From JBGSUZ01 sp963677505 (GTDB taxonomy: Bacteria > Bacillota > Clostridia > Peptostreptococcales > Acidaminobacteraceae), in contig CAXXWB010000034.1 in NCBI GenBank assembly GCA_963677505.2, positions 1-52,866 of the forward strand: a stretch of DNA of 52,866 bases. The letters are read 5' to 3'. The notes below the pieces were generated by a model. It was given only the letters and a program-made list of their open reading frames with translations. It did not search any database and was not told where the DNA came from. Of the stretch, positions 24,741 through 34,102 are shown one piece after another. The position numbers and the translations under genes were made by a program. Every line of letters begins with the position of its first letter. The stretch's first letter is position 1.

Positions 24741-25833
24741 ACTTTTCTTCCTTCCATTCCATATGACTTTCTATTAGGGTTTTAAATTGATCGAATAGAT
24801 ATTCAGACTCATTGGGTCCTGGAGAAGCTTCAGGATGGTATTGAACGCTGAATATAGGCAATTCCTTGTGCTTCATGCCTTCAATAGAACCATCGTTCAC
24901 GTTGTAATGAGTAATTTCCACTTTTCCTAAATCCAAAGAACCATCTGATACCACATAGCCGTGGTTTTGGGAAGTAATCAGGACTTTTCCAAGATTAAGG
25001 TCCATGACAGGATGGTTCCCACCGCGATGACCAAACTTAAGTTTTTCCGTTTTGCCCCCAAAAGCATGACATAACAACTGATGCCCTAGGCAGATGCCGA
25101 AAATAGGTTTATACGTTAAAAGTTCTTTAATTTCATAAATAATGCCCTCAAGGTCGGCAGGGTCCCCCGGTCCATTGGACAAAAATATGCCGTCTGGGTT
25201 CCAGCTCATAATTTCACCACTTTTGGTGTCCGCTGGGAAAACTTTTATTTCAAAACCTCTCATGAGAAGGGACTTTAAAATGCCCTTTTTAATCCCACAA
25301 TCTAAAACTGCCACTCTCAACCCATTGCTTTTTTCAGGGTATAGGCAATAGCTTTCAGGGGTTGAAGTCAAGAAGACCCCCTCTTTATTCACATAGGACG
25401 CCAATAGTTTCATGGCTTCGTCTTTCTGGTCCAAACTGGTGAGCAAACAGCCGTTCATGGTGCCGCAGGTTCTGAGTTTCTTAGTGATCGCCCGCGTATC
25501 CACACCAGAAAGTCCTGTGGTGCCATTGGCTTTAAGATAGGTGTTGAGATCAAATTCTGCCGCCCAATGGGATGGCGCTTCACATAATTCTCTTACAATT
25601 AGGCCTTTGGCCTGTATTTTTTCTGATTGGCTCCAAGAAAGGTCAACGCCGTAATTGCCAATGAGAGGATAGGTTAAAACCACCATCTGTCCATAATAGG
25701 AAGGGTCTGTCAATATTTCTTGATAGCCTGTCATGCTGGTGTTGAAAACAATTTCTCCAACTTCAAAAGATTGATTGCCAATAAGTGAACCTTCATAAAC
25801 GCTGTGATCTGACAGCAATAAATAGCCTTTCAT
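24733..25833 (-). CDS. carA: Carbamoyl-phosphate synthase small subunit (glutaminase)
   Basis: Hydrolyses glutamine to feed ammonia to CarB. 366 residues: N-terminal half with FNTSMTGYQEILTDPSY and GVDTRAITKKLR, then a class I amidotransferase half with the nucleophile in PIFGICLGHQLLCHAFGG and the His/Glu pair in FSVQYHPEASPGP. AGGAGGGG precedes the ATG. Lies 12 bases after argD, so this car pair is part of the arginine operon and is likely arginine-controlled. Confidence 0.97.
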   Translation of the reverse strand: MKGYLLLSDHSVYEGSLIGNQSFEVGEIVFNTSMTGYQEILTDPSYYGQMVVLTYPLIGNYGVDLSWSQSEKIQAKGLIVRELCEAPSHWAAEFDLNTYLKANGTTGLSGVDTRAITKKLRTCGTMNGCLLTSLDQKDEAMKLLASYVNKEGVFLTSTPESYCLYPEKSNGLRVAVLDCGIKKGILKSLLMRGFEIKVFPADTKSGEIMSWNPDGIFLSNGPGDPADLEGIIYEIKELLTYKPIFGICLGHQLLCHAFGGKTEKLKFGHRGGNHPVMDLNLGKVLITSQNHGYVVSDGSLDLGKVEITHYNVNDGSIEGMKHKELPIFSVQYHPEASPGPNESEYLFDQFKTLIESHMEWKEEKYA

Positions 25834-25845
25834 GTCCGTCCCCTC

Positions 25846-27099
25846 CTACTGGCTAACATCGAATAGGATGTCTAGCTTTTCAAGTAAAGCATCAATCTCT
25901 TCCGATGTAATATTGAGCGGTGGCAAGAGTCGGATGGTGTCTGAGCCTGCACTGATTAACAATAATTTATTTTCAAAAGCAAGATCCACCCATTTGGTTG
26001 GTTCTTCTACAACCATGCCTAATAGAAGTCCTTTTCCGCGATAGCTCTCAATTTTTCCTTGTTCTACTAATTTTTTAAGTCCTTGGGTCAGTTGAAGAGA
26101 CTTTACCTGTACGTCCTTTAAAAAGTCTTCTTGGCTGATAACTTCTGTAACCGCAGAGGCAACACCGCACATAAGAGGATTTCCTCCATAAGTAGAGCCA
26201 TGATCCCCTTTTTGGAAGACAGAAGCTTTTTCATTGGCCAATAGTGCCCCAATGGGTACGCCGCCGCCTAGCCCTTTTGCCATACATAAAATATCTGGCT
26301 TTATGCCCATTGACTGATAGCCGTAGTATGTGCCCATTCGCCCTGCCCCACACTGCACTTCATCTAAAACCAAAAGAGCACCATGGGTGTTACAAAGACT
26401 TCTCAATAATTTTCCGTACTCAGGGTCCATTTCTATAATGCCCCCTTCTCCTTGAATGGGTTCAGCAAAAACTGCTGCAATATTGTCCCCATGAAGAGCG
26501 AAGAGGTTATTTAGTCCTTCCATGTCGTTAAAATCAATGGCTATGCAATCTGGGAGAAGACCGCCAAAGGGCGTCTGATACTTTTCTTGTCCTGTAATGC
26601 TAAGAGCCCCATTGGTTCTGCCGTGGAATGAATTGTTCATATAGACCAAGTACTGCTTTCCATTGGCTTTGCCATATTTCTTGCAAAGTTTAAGGGCGCC
26701 TTCCAAGGCTTCTGTACCGCTGTTGCAGAAAAACACATCTTGAAGGACGCCATCGCTTAACGCAATCAGCTTTTCAGCCAATTGTTTTTGAGGCTCATTC
26801 CAGTAAAGATTAGAAATGTGAATGACTTGATTGGCCTGTTTAGTAAGGGCTTCTATCATCACTGGTGAGCAGTGTCCTAGACAATTGACCGCTACACCGC
26901 TGACCATATCCATATAAGTATTGCCCTCATCATCTTTCAGCCAAATGCCTTGGCCTGAAGTAAAGCTGACGTTCTTTCTGCCGTAGGTAGGCATTACAGC
27001 CGTACTACCTTTATCTAAACTTCCTTTATTTGAACTGTCTGCTGGTAATTTCCCCGCTATTGTATTGCCAAGTGGTTTGTTTATTATATTTTCATTCAT
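25846..27099 (-). CDS. argD: Acetylornithine aminotransferase
   Basis: PLP enzyme converting N-acetylglutamate semialdehyde to N-acetylornithine in arginine synthesis. 417 residues: VFFCNSGTEALEGALKLCK, FHGRTNGALSITGQEKYQ, LLVLDEVQCGAGRMG and the Schiff-base lysine in CMAKGLGGGVPIGALLA. An unusually long N-terminal stretch (about 35 residues) precedes the first conserved motif; AAGGAGG nevertheless sits correctly before the first ATG. Overlaps argB by one base (TAATG). Family resemblance alone could also fit other omega-aminotransferases; the operon fixes it. Confidence 0.93.
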   Translation of the reverse strand: MNENIINKPLGNTIAGKLPADSSNKGSLDKGSTAVMPTYGRKNVSFTSGQGIWLKDDEGNTYMDMVSGVAVNCLGHCSPVMIEALTKQANQVIHISNLYWNEPQKQLAEKLIALSDGVLQDVFFCNSGTEALEGALKLCKKYGKANGKQYLVYMNNSFHGRTNGALSITGQEKYQTPFGGLLPDCIAIDFNDMEGLNNLFALHGDNIAAVFAEPIQGEGGIIEMDPEYGKLLRSLCNTHGALLVLDEVQCGAGRMGTYYGYQSMGIKPDILCMAKGLGGGVPIGALLANEKASVFQKGDHGSTYGGNPLMCGVASAVTEVISQEDFLKDVQVKSLQLTQGLKKLVEQGKIESYRGKGLLLGMVVEEPTKWVDLAFENKLLLISAGSDTIRLLPPLNITSEEIDALLEKLDILFDVSQ

Positions 27100-27977
27100 T
27101 ATAGTGCCTCCTTATTTTTCGATGTGATCATAGTGCCAATGCCCTTGTCGCTGAAAATTTCAGTCAGCAAGCTGTGAGCGACTGAGCCGTTAATAATGTG
27201 AACCGACCGCACCCCAGAACTGAGGGCATCAAGGGCGCATTCTAATTTGGGACCCATACCTTTTAGGTTTGGATTCACTTTTAAAATTTCTATACATTCT
27301 TCCTGACTGAGGACACTTTTAAAACTTTCTTCCTTTGGATAGTCTAGGTAAACCCCATCGACATCTGTCATCAGAATCAGCTTTTCAGCATCTAAGGCCC
27401 CTGCCAGTGCAGAAGCCACTGCATCTGCATTGATATTGTAGGTGTTGCCGTCTTGGTCGTAGCCAATTGGCGAAACCACTGGAATGTAGTCATTGGACAA
27501 AAGCATTTTTATAATTTCAGGGTTGATGGCTTCAACATCTCCAACCTGTCCTATATCGATAGGTCCTTCTGGACTTGTCATGTATTTTTTTCTGGCATGG
27601 ATCAACAGACCATCTTTTCCATTAATACCAGCTGCTTTTACACCACTTCTATTCAATTTCAAAACCAGCTCTTTTCCGATTCTGCCACTAAGAGTCATTT
27701 CAACTTCGTCCATGGTTTCATCGGATGTCACTCTGTATCCAGACTCAAATACAGATTCTAAACCTAGCCTACTTAGCCTTGCACTGATTTCCTTTCCGCC
27801 GCCGTGAACCACAATTACTTTCATGCCCAGCAGTTGGAGCAAGGATATATCTTGAATAAAAGCGTCTTTTCCTTCAAGGTGCTCCAAAAAACTGCCGCCC
27901 ATTTTTACGACAACGACCTTCTGCTTTAGGCCCAAAATGTATGGGACAGCTTCGATTAACATTTCTGGCATGGTCAT
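27099..27977 (-). CDS. argB: Acetylglutamate kinase
   Basis: Phosphorylates N-acetylglutamate, second step of the arginine pathway. 292 residues with VVVKMGGSFLE (phosphate-binding lysine), VIVVHGGGKEISARLSRLG (acetylglutamate site), YNINADAVASALAGAL, and KLILMTDVDGVYLD. I place the start at the ATG at 27977, nine bases after AGGAG; alternative starts at 27983 or TTG 27986 differ by two or three residues. First gene of argB-argD-carA-carB, divergent from argC. Confidence 0.95.
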   Translation of the reverse strand: MTMPEMLIEAVPYILGLKQKVVVVKMGGSFLEHLEGKDAFIQDISLLQLLGMKVIVVHGGGKEISARLSRLGLESVFESGYRVTSDETMDEVEMTLSGRIGKELVLKLNRSGVKAAGINGKDGLLIHARKKYMTSPEGPIDIGQVGDVEAINPEIIKMLLSNDYIPVVSPIGYDQDGNTYNINADAVASALAGALDAEKLILMTDVDGVYLDYPKEESFKSVLSQEECIEILKVNPNLKGMGPKLECALDALSSGVRSVHIINGSVAHSLLTEIFSDKGIGTMITSKNKEAL

Positions 27978-28009
27978 ACTCATCAACTCCTATTTCAATA
28001 TTATTTAGG

Positions 28010-28094
28010 TAATTATACTTATTAATTCATATATATGCAATATATTTTTTGATAACTCTTGATTCTTATCTATTTATATGTATAATTATACTTA
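28010..28094. promoter_or_regulatory. Divergent arginine promoters with repeated candidate ArgR sites
   Basis: Minus promoter for argB: TTGCAT (28035-28040), 17-base spacer, TATAAT (28012-28017). Plus promoter for argC: TTGATT (28059-28064), 16-base spacer, TATAAT (28081-28086). Each -10 box is embedded in the same 12-mer TAATTATACTTA (28010-28021 and 28083-28094); the second lies within GTATAATTATAC, a perfect palindrome (28080-28091). Binding of ArgR/AhrC at both would silence both operons. The operator identity is inferred. Confidence 0.65.
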
Positions 28095-28121
28095 AAATTA
28101 AAATTGAAAGGACGTGTTCTT

Positions 28122-29180
28122 ATGAAGGCATGTGTCGTCGGAAGTACAGGTTATGCAGGTCAACAACTGGTTACACTTCTTATGAATCACCCCAAAATTT
28201 CTGCTCTTTATTTAGGTTCTCACAGCAGTTTCGGAAAATCTTTTTCAGAGTTATATCCTCACACAAGAAGCATCGTTTCCATAAATATGCTGTCTGTAGA
28301 AACCTTACTTGACCCAGCATTTTTATTAAAGGAAGCCATCGACATCATTTTCTTTGCCCTTCCTCACGGTCTTTCTGCAGCACCTATGGGAAAGTTAGCT
28401 CCTCTAGGAATCAAAATGATTGATCTTGGAACGGACCTAAGGCTAAGAGACCCTGAACTTTCAAAGGAATGGTATGGTGAGCCTCCTTCTCCAGAATTGC
28501 TTAGCCAAGCGGTATATGGACTCAGCGAGCATTATAGAGAAGCCATTCAAAAAGCTCAAATTATTGCCAACCCAGGTTGTTATGCAACAGCAACTTTGTT
28601 GGCAGCCCTTCCCGCCATTCAGTCGGGCATAATTCAGGATCAAATCCTTATCGTAGATGCCAAATCTGGGGTCAGCGGTGCTGGTAGGCAAGCTCAAGTG
28701 GATAGTCTATTCTCTGAATCCGTTGAAAACGTAAAACCTTATAAGGTTGGCACCCATCGCCATACACCAGAAATTGAACAAGCTTTGGCGTTTCACAGTC
28801 CAAGTGCCCCTAGTGTCAAGAACTGCAAAGTCATGTTTTCACCTTCAGTGGTGCCCATGTCCAGAGGCATACTCAGCGCAGTTTATGGCACTATTGATAA
28901 AAAATACAGCAGTGAGTCCTTGCTAAAAATTTATAAAAAAATATACGAGAATGCACCCTTTATTAGAATCGTGGAACAGCCCCCTATCACTAAAGCCGTT
29001 AGAGGTTCAAACTATACCGATATTTGGGTCCACGTGGACAGTAGAACCAATACTTTTGTAGCCATGGCTGCCATTGATAACCTTATGAAAGGTGCTGCTG
29101 GTCAAGCTGTACAGAATATGAATCTTATGATGGGCTTTGAGGAAACTTGTGGTTTAGGCCATATTCCACTCTACCCATAA
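28122..29180 (+). CDS. argC: N-acetyl-gamma-glutamyl-phosphate reductase
   Basis: NADPH-dependent third step of arginine synthesis. 352 residues: KACVVGSTGYAGQQLVTLL (nucleotide loop), ANPGCYATATLLAALPAI (catalytic cysteine), KVGTHRHTPEIEQ (histidine) and GKSGVSGAGR-like KSGVSGAGRQAQVDSLF. Start at 28122 follows AAAGGA; an in-frame ATG at 28104 lies before that site and is unlikely. Full length and intact. Followed by argJ after 40 bases. Confidence 0.95.
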   Translation: MKACVVGSTGYAGQQLVTLLMNHPKISALYLGSHSSFGKSFSELYPHTRSIVSINMLSVETLLDPAFLLKEAIDIIFFALPHGLSAAPMGKLAPLGIKMIDLGTDLRLRDPELSKEWYGEPPSPELLSQAVYGLSEHYREAIQKAQIIANPGCYATATLLAALPAIQSGIIQDQILIVDAKSGVSGAGRQAQVDSLFSESVENVKPYKVGTHRHTPEIEQALAFHSPSAPSVKNCKVMFSPSVVPMSRGILSAVYGTIDKKYSSESLLKIYKKIYENAPFIRIVEQPPITKAVRGSNYTDIWVHVDSRTNTFVAMAAIDNLMKGAAGQAVQNMNLMMGFEETCGLGHIPLYP

Positions 29181-29220
29181 ACCATTTCAAATTGGATAAA
29201 CACTTAAGGAGGAACAAACT

Positions 29221-30436
29221 ATGTTATATAATGCCTTACCGGTCAACGGTTTTCAATATGCATCCATCCATGCTGGCTTCAAAAAAAAGAAAAAGGACCT
29301 CGCCTTGATTTACTGTCCCAATGGTGCGACAGTTGCCGCAACCTTTACAACGAATAAAACCAAAGCCGCTCCTGTAGTGCTTTCTAGCGCTCACATGGCT
29401 TCAAAATCTATTAAAGCAATTATTATAAACAGCGGTAATGCCAACGCCTGTACTGGAGCTAAAGGCTATTCAAGATGCCCTTAAAACCTGTGAAATGACC
29501 GCTGAACTCTTAAAAATAAACGTAGAAGAAGTATTGGTTTCTTCAACAGGGGTTATTGGCGTTCCCCTCCCTATGCCTGTTATGGAAAAAGGGCTTCCCC
29601 CATTTAGTCGCCTGCCTTTCTGAAGGCACTTTAGAGGATGTTGCCGACGGGGATTATGACTACAGATACAGCTAAGAAAACACTTTACCAATCACATACT
29701 GCTCAGTTGATTCTGGCAAGACTGTGCGACTTTCAGGTATTGCAAAAGGTTCAGGTATGATTCACCCCAATATGGCAACTATGCTGGGTTTTGTCATGAC
29801 AGATGTGGCGATTGAATCAGAACTTTTGCAACAAATAACGAAAGAAATTGTAAATGATACTTTCAATATGGTCACTGTTGACGGCGATACCAGTACCAAC
29901 GACATGTTTGCAGTTCTCGCCTCTGGAGCACTGGGAAATGTTCCACTTACAGCCGACAGTCCTGACTTACCCGAATTTAAAGCTGCCTTGTTTGAAATTG
30001 CAAAAGCCCTCTCCATCAGCATTGCAAAAGACGGCGAAGGGGCCACAAAACTTCTTCAAGTCAAACTTAAAGGCGCTAAGTCCGAAAAAAGACGCAAAAA
30101 TTTTAGCTAAGTCCGTGGTCGCCTCTAGCCTCGTAAAAGCCGCTTTCTTTGGTATGGACGCCAATTGGGGCAGAATTATATGTGCTCTGGGCTATGCCGA
30201 TGCCCACTTTACACCTGAAGAACTGAGTTTGTCTCTGAAAAGCAGCGCAGGAGAGGTACACCTTATGCTTGACGGCGCAGGTATCCCCTTTGATGAAGAC
30301 CCATGCCCTTAAGGTGCTCTCACCTGATGTAATTGATATTTGTATTTCTTTAAAAGATGGGAATTACGAAGCGGAAGCATGGGGTTGTGACCTCACTTAC
30401 GACTACGTAAAAATCAATGGTGCTTACAGAACTTGA
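29221..30436 (+). pseudogene. argJ: Bifunctional ornithine acetyltransferase / N-acetylglutamate synthase ArgJ, broken by about six frameshifts
   Basis: ArgJ recycles the acetyl group from acetylornithine to glutamate. Conserved pieces follow one another in changing frames: IIINSGNANACTGA, EEVLVSSTGVIGVPLPM, LVACLSEGTLEDVADG, IMTTDTAKKT, LSGIAKGSGMIHPNMATMLG (the autocleavage threonine is in MATML), VVASSLVKAAFFGMDANWGR, HALKVLSPDVIDICISLKDG. Frames can be rejoined by single-base changes at homopolymers near 29461 (extra A), 29600 (extra C), 29648 (extra G), 29706 (missing base), 30085 (extra A) and 30302 (extra C), giving about 405 residues, the usual length. No motif is lost, so sequencing error is more likely than decay. 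AGGAGG before the ATG. Confidence 0.88.
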
Positions 30437-30457
30437 TAAAGGGACTATAGGTCCTGC

Positions 30458-32349
30458 TCAATTATATTTTTTCTTCTCAATCACCATTTCAATCAGCATG
30501 CCACCAGTAGCCGAATTGCTGAGTTGTATGTCGCCATTTAAGCTTTTTACAATGTTGTAGACAACACTCAGTCCTAGGCCACTGTGTTTACCGCTGAATT
30601 TGGTAGAAAAGAACGGGGGTCATGGCTTTATCCATGACGTGTGGTTCTAGTCCCGCACCATCATCTTCATAGCGAATGAGATAGCCACCCGACACAGGTT
30701 CTGATTGAACTTCGATTCGAATTTTCCCCATTTTGACGTCCTTCATAACCGTGATGGTAACTATTTTCAATTAACTCACTAAACATTTTGAATAGTCCTT
30801 ACAGTGTCACTCACAAAGACAAGCTTTGGCTCAATTGCTAACTCAAGCTCTAAGGTTTAAATCGCCCTGAGTTTTACCTTGATGATAACTTCGCCATATC
30901 ACTTCTTCAATATCTAGAGCAATCGGTTTATAACCAATTTGTATCTACAGACAACCTCTTTGAAATCCGTAATCAGATTTTTTGCCAATGTCTAAATTAT
31001 TCTGTAGTTTTTGGCAACATACGGCGAGTTCCTCTGTCGCTTTGAGGAAATCGGTTTTTTTCAGGGACGAATTTTCTATTTTGCTGGAAACATCGGTTAT
31101 GACACTATTCATGTAAGAGGCCAGCATAATGCAATTGCCAATGGGCGTGTTCATTTCATGGGCCACGCCACTGACTAAGTAACTGAGAGAATTCAGTTTC
31201 TCCGCTTCAATCAATTGAAGCTTTCGGTCTGTAATCTCTTGGGCCGCCAGAGCAACTTTTTGTTCTAAAGATTGATTGTATTCATCAAGTTCGGTAATAT
31301 AGGACCTAATTTTTTCTCCCATTTGATTGAACGAATGAGACAGTGAAGCAATTTCGTCTTCTCCGTCGGACTCCACAATTTCATCAAACTGTCCTTGGGC
31401 AATTTGTTCCGTCTTCACTAACAGCTGATTAATGCGTCTGACTAAATTTCTAGATAATTTGTATGATATTAAAACAGACAAGAGGGAAATGACTAGGAAA
31501 AGCCCGCCAAACTCCATTATGACCTTGTATAAAGGTGCATGAATAACCGACTTTGGTACCGTTACCCCAATAATCCAACCTGAACGTTCAACTTCTTGAA
31601 AAGAAGTGACTTTCTTAACGCCCTTATATTGGTAGTCGGTAATACCGTTTTTTAAAGTTTGCATTTTATTAAATAGTGGTCCTAATTCGGGATCATCTTT
31701 AAGTGGTTTATTTTTTAAATTTTCATCGGGATGCGCCAGTAAATTACCACTTTGATCTACCATGAAGGCATACCCAATATTTTTAAAGTTAATATGGCTA
31801 AGTCTCTCAAATAAGGTATTCACGAGAATGTCTTCTGCTAGAACGCCAATCACTTTTACCATCTGCGCCAACAATTCGCCTCCCTACGGAAACGGCGTAC
31901 TCCCCAGTAGTAATATCCAAATAAGGGGCAGAAAAAGCCACGTGTTCTTTATCTAAAAGACTGATATACCATGGTCTGATTCTAGGATCATAGCCTTCAG
32001 GTGGTAGCCACTCAATGGCACTTAAAAAGTCGCCATCGGTAAAACCTATATAAATATCTGAAATTTCCTCATCTTGATTGAAATGAGTAATTAATTCTTT
32101 GATTTGAGTCTTTGTTCATGTTTCCCTTTTTCAATTACCTCTCCCAAGACTTCAATCACTTGAGTTTTTTGGTCCGCCCAGTTATTTACATCCCCATTGA
32201 TATTGCTGACTTCACTGGTCATAGAGAGATAAATATTTTTCTCTTTCAAGTTGATAATTAAAATATAAGCCAATACAAGCTGTAACGAATATGGAAATTA
32301 TTGTAATAAGAAGTGCCATCAAACTGATTTTGCGTCTTAATCCCACCAT
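30458..32349 (-). pseudogene. Membrane sensor histidine kinase (Cache-HAMP-HisKA-HATPase), broken by about ten frameshifts
   Basis: Reassembled from minus-strand pieces, about 630 residues. Start MVGLRRKISLMALLITIISI is a transmembrane helix; then an external dCache region with DPRIRPWYISLLDKEHVAFS and GYAFMVDQSGNLLAHPDENL; a second helix (GGLFLVISLLSVLISYKLS); HAMP; HisKA with the phospho-acceptor histidine in LVSGVAHEMNTPIGN (30945-31874 is the longest open piece); and the ATPase with ELIENSYHHGYEG (N box), YEDDGAGLEPHVMDKAMTP (G1) and GKHSGLGLSVVYNIVKS (G2). The junctions checked in detail fall at A runs (near 32235, 32105, 31855). No response-regulator gene is adjacent. Could sense a substrate of the nearby catabolic operons, but that is a guess. 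Confidence 0.8.
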
Positions 32350-32389
32350 TAATCACCGCCCTTATACCTATTGTATACCAATACACTAA

Positions 32390-32436
32390 AAAATACCCTA
32401 AAAAGCAACCAATATTCACTGGTCCTTCTTAGGGTA
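32390..32436 (-). terminator. Terminator downstream of the FMN-reductase operon
   Basis: TACCCTAA (32395-32402) pairs with TTAGGGTA (32429-32436) and a T run follows on the minus strand. It ends the five-gene operon that starts at 37496. Confidence 0.75.
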
Positions 32437-32471
32437 CTATAATTTTTCAACCGTTCTATTTTTCTAAAGTT

Positions 32472-33400
32472 TTAGGCTGATATTGAACATATTTTTGTTT
32501 CTTCCCATTGATAGTTTCCATATTTGTAAAATACTTTTTTCATGGTATCTTGTATTTCAAAGAAGTGGTCTTTTGCGCACATTGCCGTTCATCATAGACT
32601 TGCGGCGACCATTTTCTTCAATGACAAATTTCCATTTGCCGTTTTCATCTTTTACCAAGTCTCCGCCACAGTGACAGATTGGACATTCAATGACAAAACC
32701 CTCTTCGTTCCAAAGTGGCTCTCCAAGGGACAACACATTGGAATGGCACTCAGGACACCAACCAAAGCCTTGCTCGCCTAAGTAAGTGACCTCTTCAAAT
32801 GGGGTTTGGATGGCTTTGACTAAGTTTTCTCCAAGTTGTGCGGCACGTTCTAGGGTTACATCGTCTAAGAGAATTTGACCCGGTCTTGGGGCTCTGTTGA
32901 CCATCATTTGGTCTACAACTTTTACATCTTGAGCCAGTAAAGTAATTTGAATACTTTCCATCGTCAGAGACATCCAACTTCTGGTCGAACCGCCATTCCC
33001 GATAATAGCACCCACTCTATGCTTGTCATAGGCAGGATTACCCACTTGCTTATGGAAGTTTGGTTCATAGGCTAAATGTCTATCACAGAAGATTCTATAA
33101 AGCCCTGAAGGCATAAAGGAGTAGGATGGCACCACAGTTAGTACCCCCGTCAGCAGCCAGCCAGTGTGCCATGATTTTGTCCATATCGTCTTTGTCTTTA
33201 TAGACACATTCAGGTGCTTCTCCTTTTTGAGTAAATTTCACCGTGCAAGATTCGCAACCAGAACATTGTTTGATGTTATAGTCGTGAAGGTTGATCATCA
33301 TCACTTCTGCGCCTAAACTTTCCGCTCGCATAAGGGCTTCTTTGGCTAAAATTTCACCATTGCCGTTTTTTCTGCCCGCTGTTATTGCAACTATTTTCAT
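32472..33400 (-). pseudogene. NADPH-dependent FMN reductase / flavodoxin-like protein with C-terminal CxxC pairs, two frameshifts
   Basis: Flavodoxin-fold oxidoreductase: begins MKIVAITAGRKNGNGEILAK (FMN phosphate loop) and has QCSGCESCTVKF, the cysteine-rich loop of the iron-sulfur-flavoprotein-like subgroup. After a frameshift near 33130 (extra G in a G run) it continues VLTVVPSYSFMPSGLYRIF, then GAIIGNGGSTRSW. A C-terminal extension carries WCPECHSNVLSLGEP and ECPICHCGGDLV, two CxxC pairs that look like a zinc ribbon or rubredoxin-like knuckle. A second frameshift near 32572 adds a tail ending at 32472. About 308 residues. Start has GAGG ten bases upstream. Last gene of its operon; may supply electrons or reduced flavin to the ene-reductase upstream. 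Confidence 0.78.
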
Positions 33401-33443
33401 AAGTATTATCCTCTTTTTCAATTTTTTTCGTCTAAATAACGCC

Positions 33444-34101
33444 TTAAACCTTTTTTGTTTTCTTAGACAAGGCAATTAGTATGCCCAATAAAATGGACAA
33501 GAATGCTGATGCCAATACACGGTAGGCGGGCGGCAATAAAAATACTGCCGTATGACAAGGAATCCAGACCCAAATACAGGTCGTCAACCATGAGAAACTC
33601 ACCATGGTCTGCCAGTCAATTTTATTTACCAAGTTGCTGACTTTCACCTTAAACTTTCCAGAGTCTATGACATGTTCTACATAAAGGTCTCCAAAACGGT
33701 GGTAGACGTACATCATCGGTCCAAAAGTCAGGTTCATAATGGCGCTACCGAAAAATGCCAGCGCCAGTTTGTTGCCTTCGAAAGGTAATTTCCCAACACG
33801 CTTGTGCTGCAGCAGCCCCACCTGTAAAGACGGTGAAGACAAGGGTAATCATCATCCCCAGAACGCCCCAAACTACCGCTTTCCAAATGAATCCTTTAGG
33901 TTTTTTCCAGCCCCCTGTTAAAATTCTTGTGCCCAGCATATCTCCCATGGTTGCCAAAATGGCAAATTTAAAGAATCCGCCCATGTAAGGATGGGCTTCG
34001 GTTAGGGTCATGAATTGCTGTCTGGTGGCGGGGTTGATGAGGACAATCAGCCAAATGCCCAGTAGCCCTAGCCACAGCAAGTCTCCTTTTAACTGTTTCA
34101 T
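33444..34101 (-). pseudogene. Multi-pass membrane protein with weak Mpv17/PMP22 resemblance, one frameshift
   Basis: About 218 residues after one correction near 33817 (extra G in GGGG). Hydrophobic segments: LLWLGLLGIWLIVLINP, FFKFAILATMGDMLGTRIL, VVWGVLGMMITLVFTVF, then FFGSAIMNLTFGPMMYVYHR and TTCIWVWIPCHTAVFLLPPA, LASAFLSILLGILIAL. The order of GP..Y.R, W.P..., and LS near the C terminus recalls the Mpv17 family, but the match is weak and I do not assign a function. It starts one base after the ene-reductase stop, so the two are coupled; a transport or membrane-anchoring role with that enzyme is possible. Confidence 0.65.
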
Positions 34102-34102
34102 A

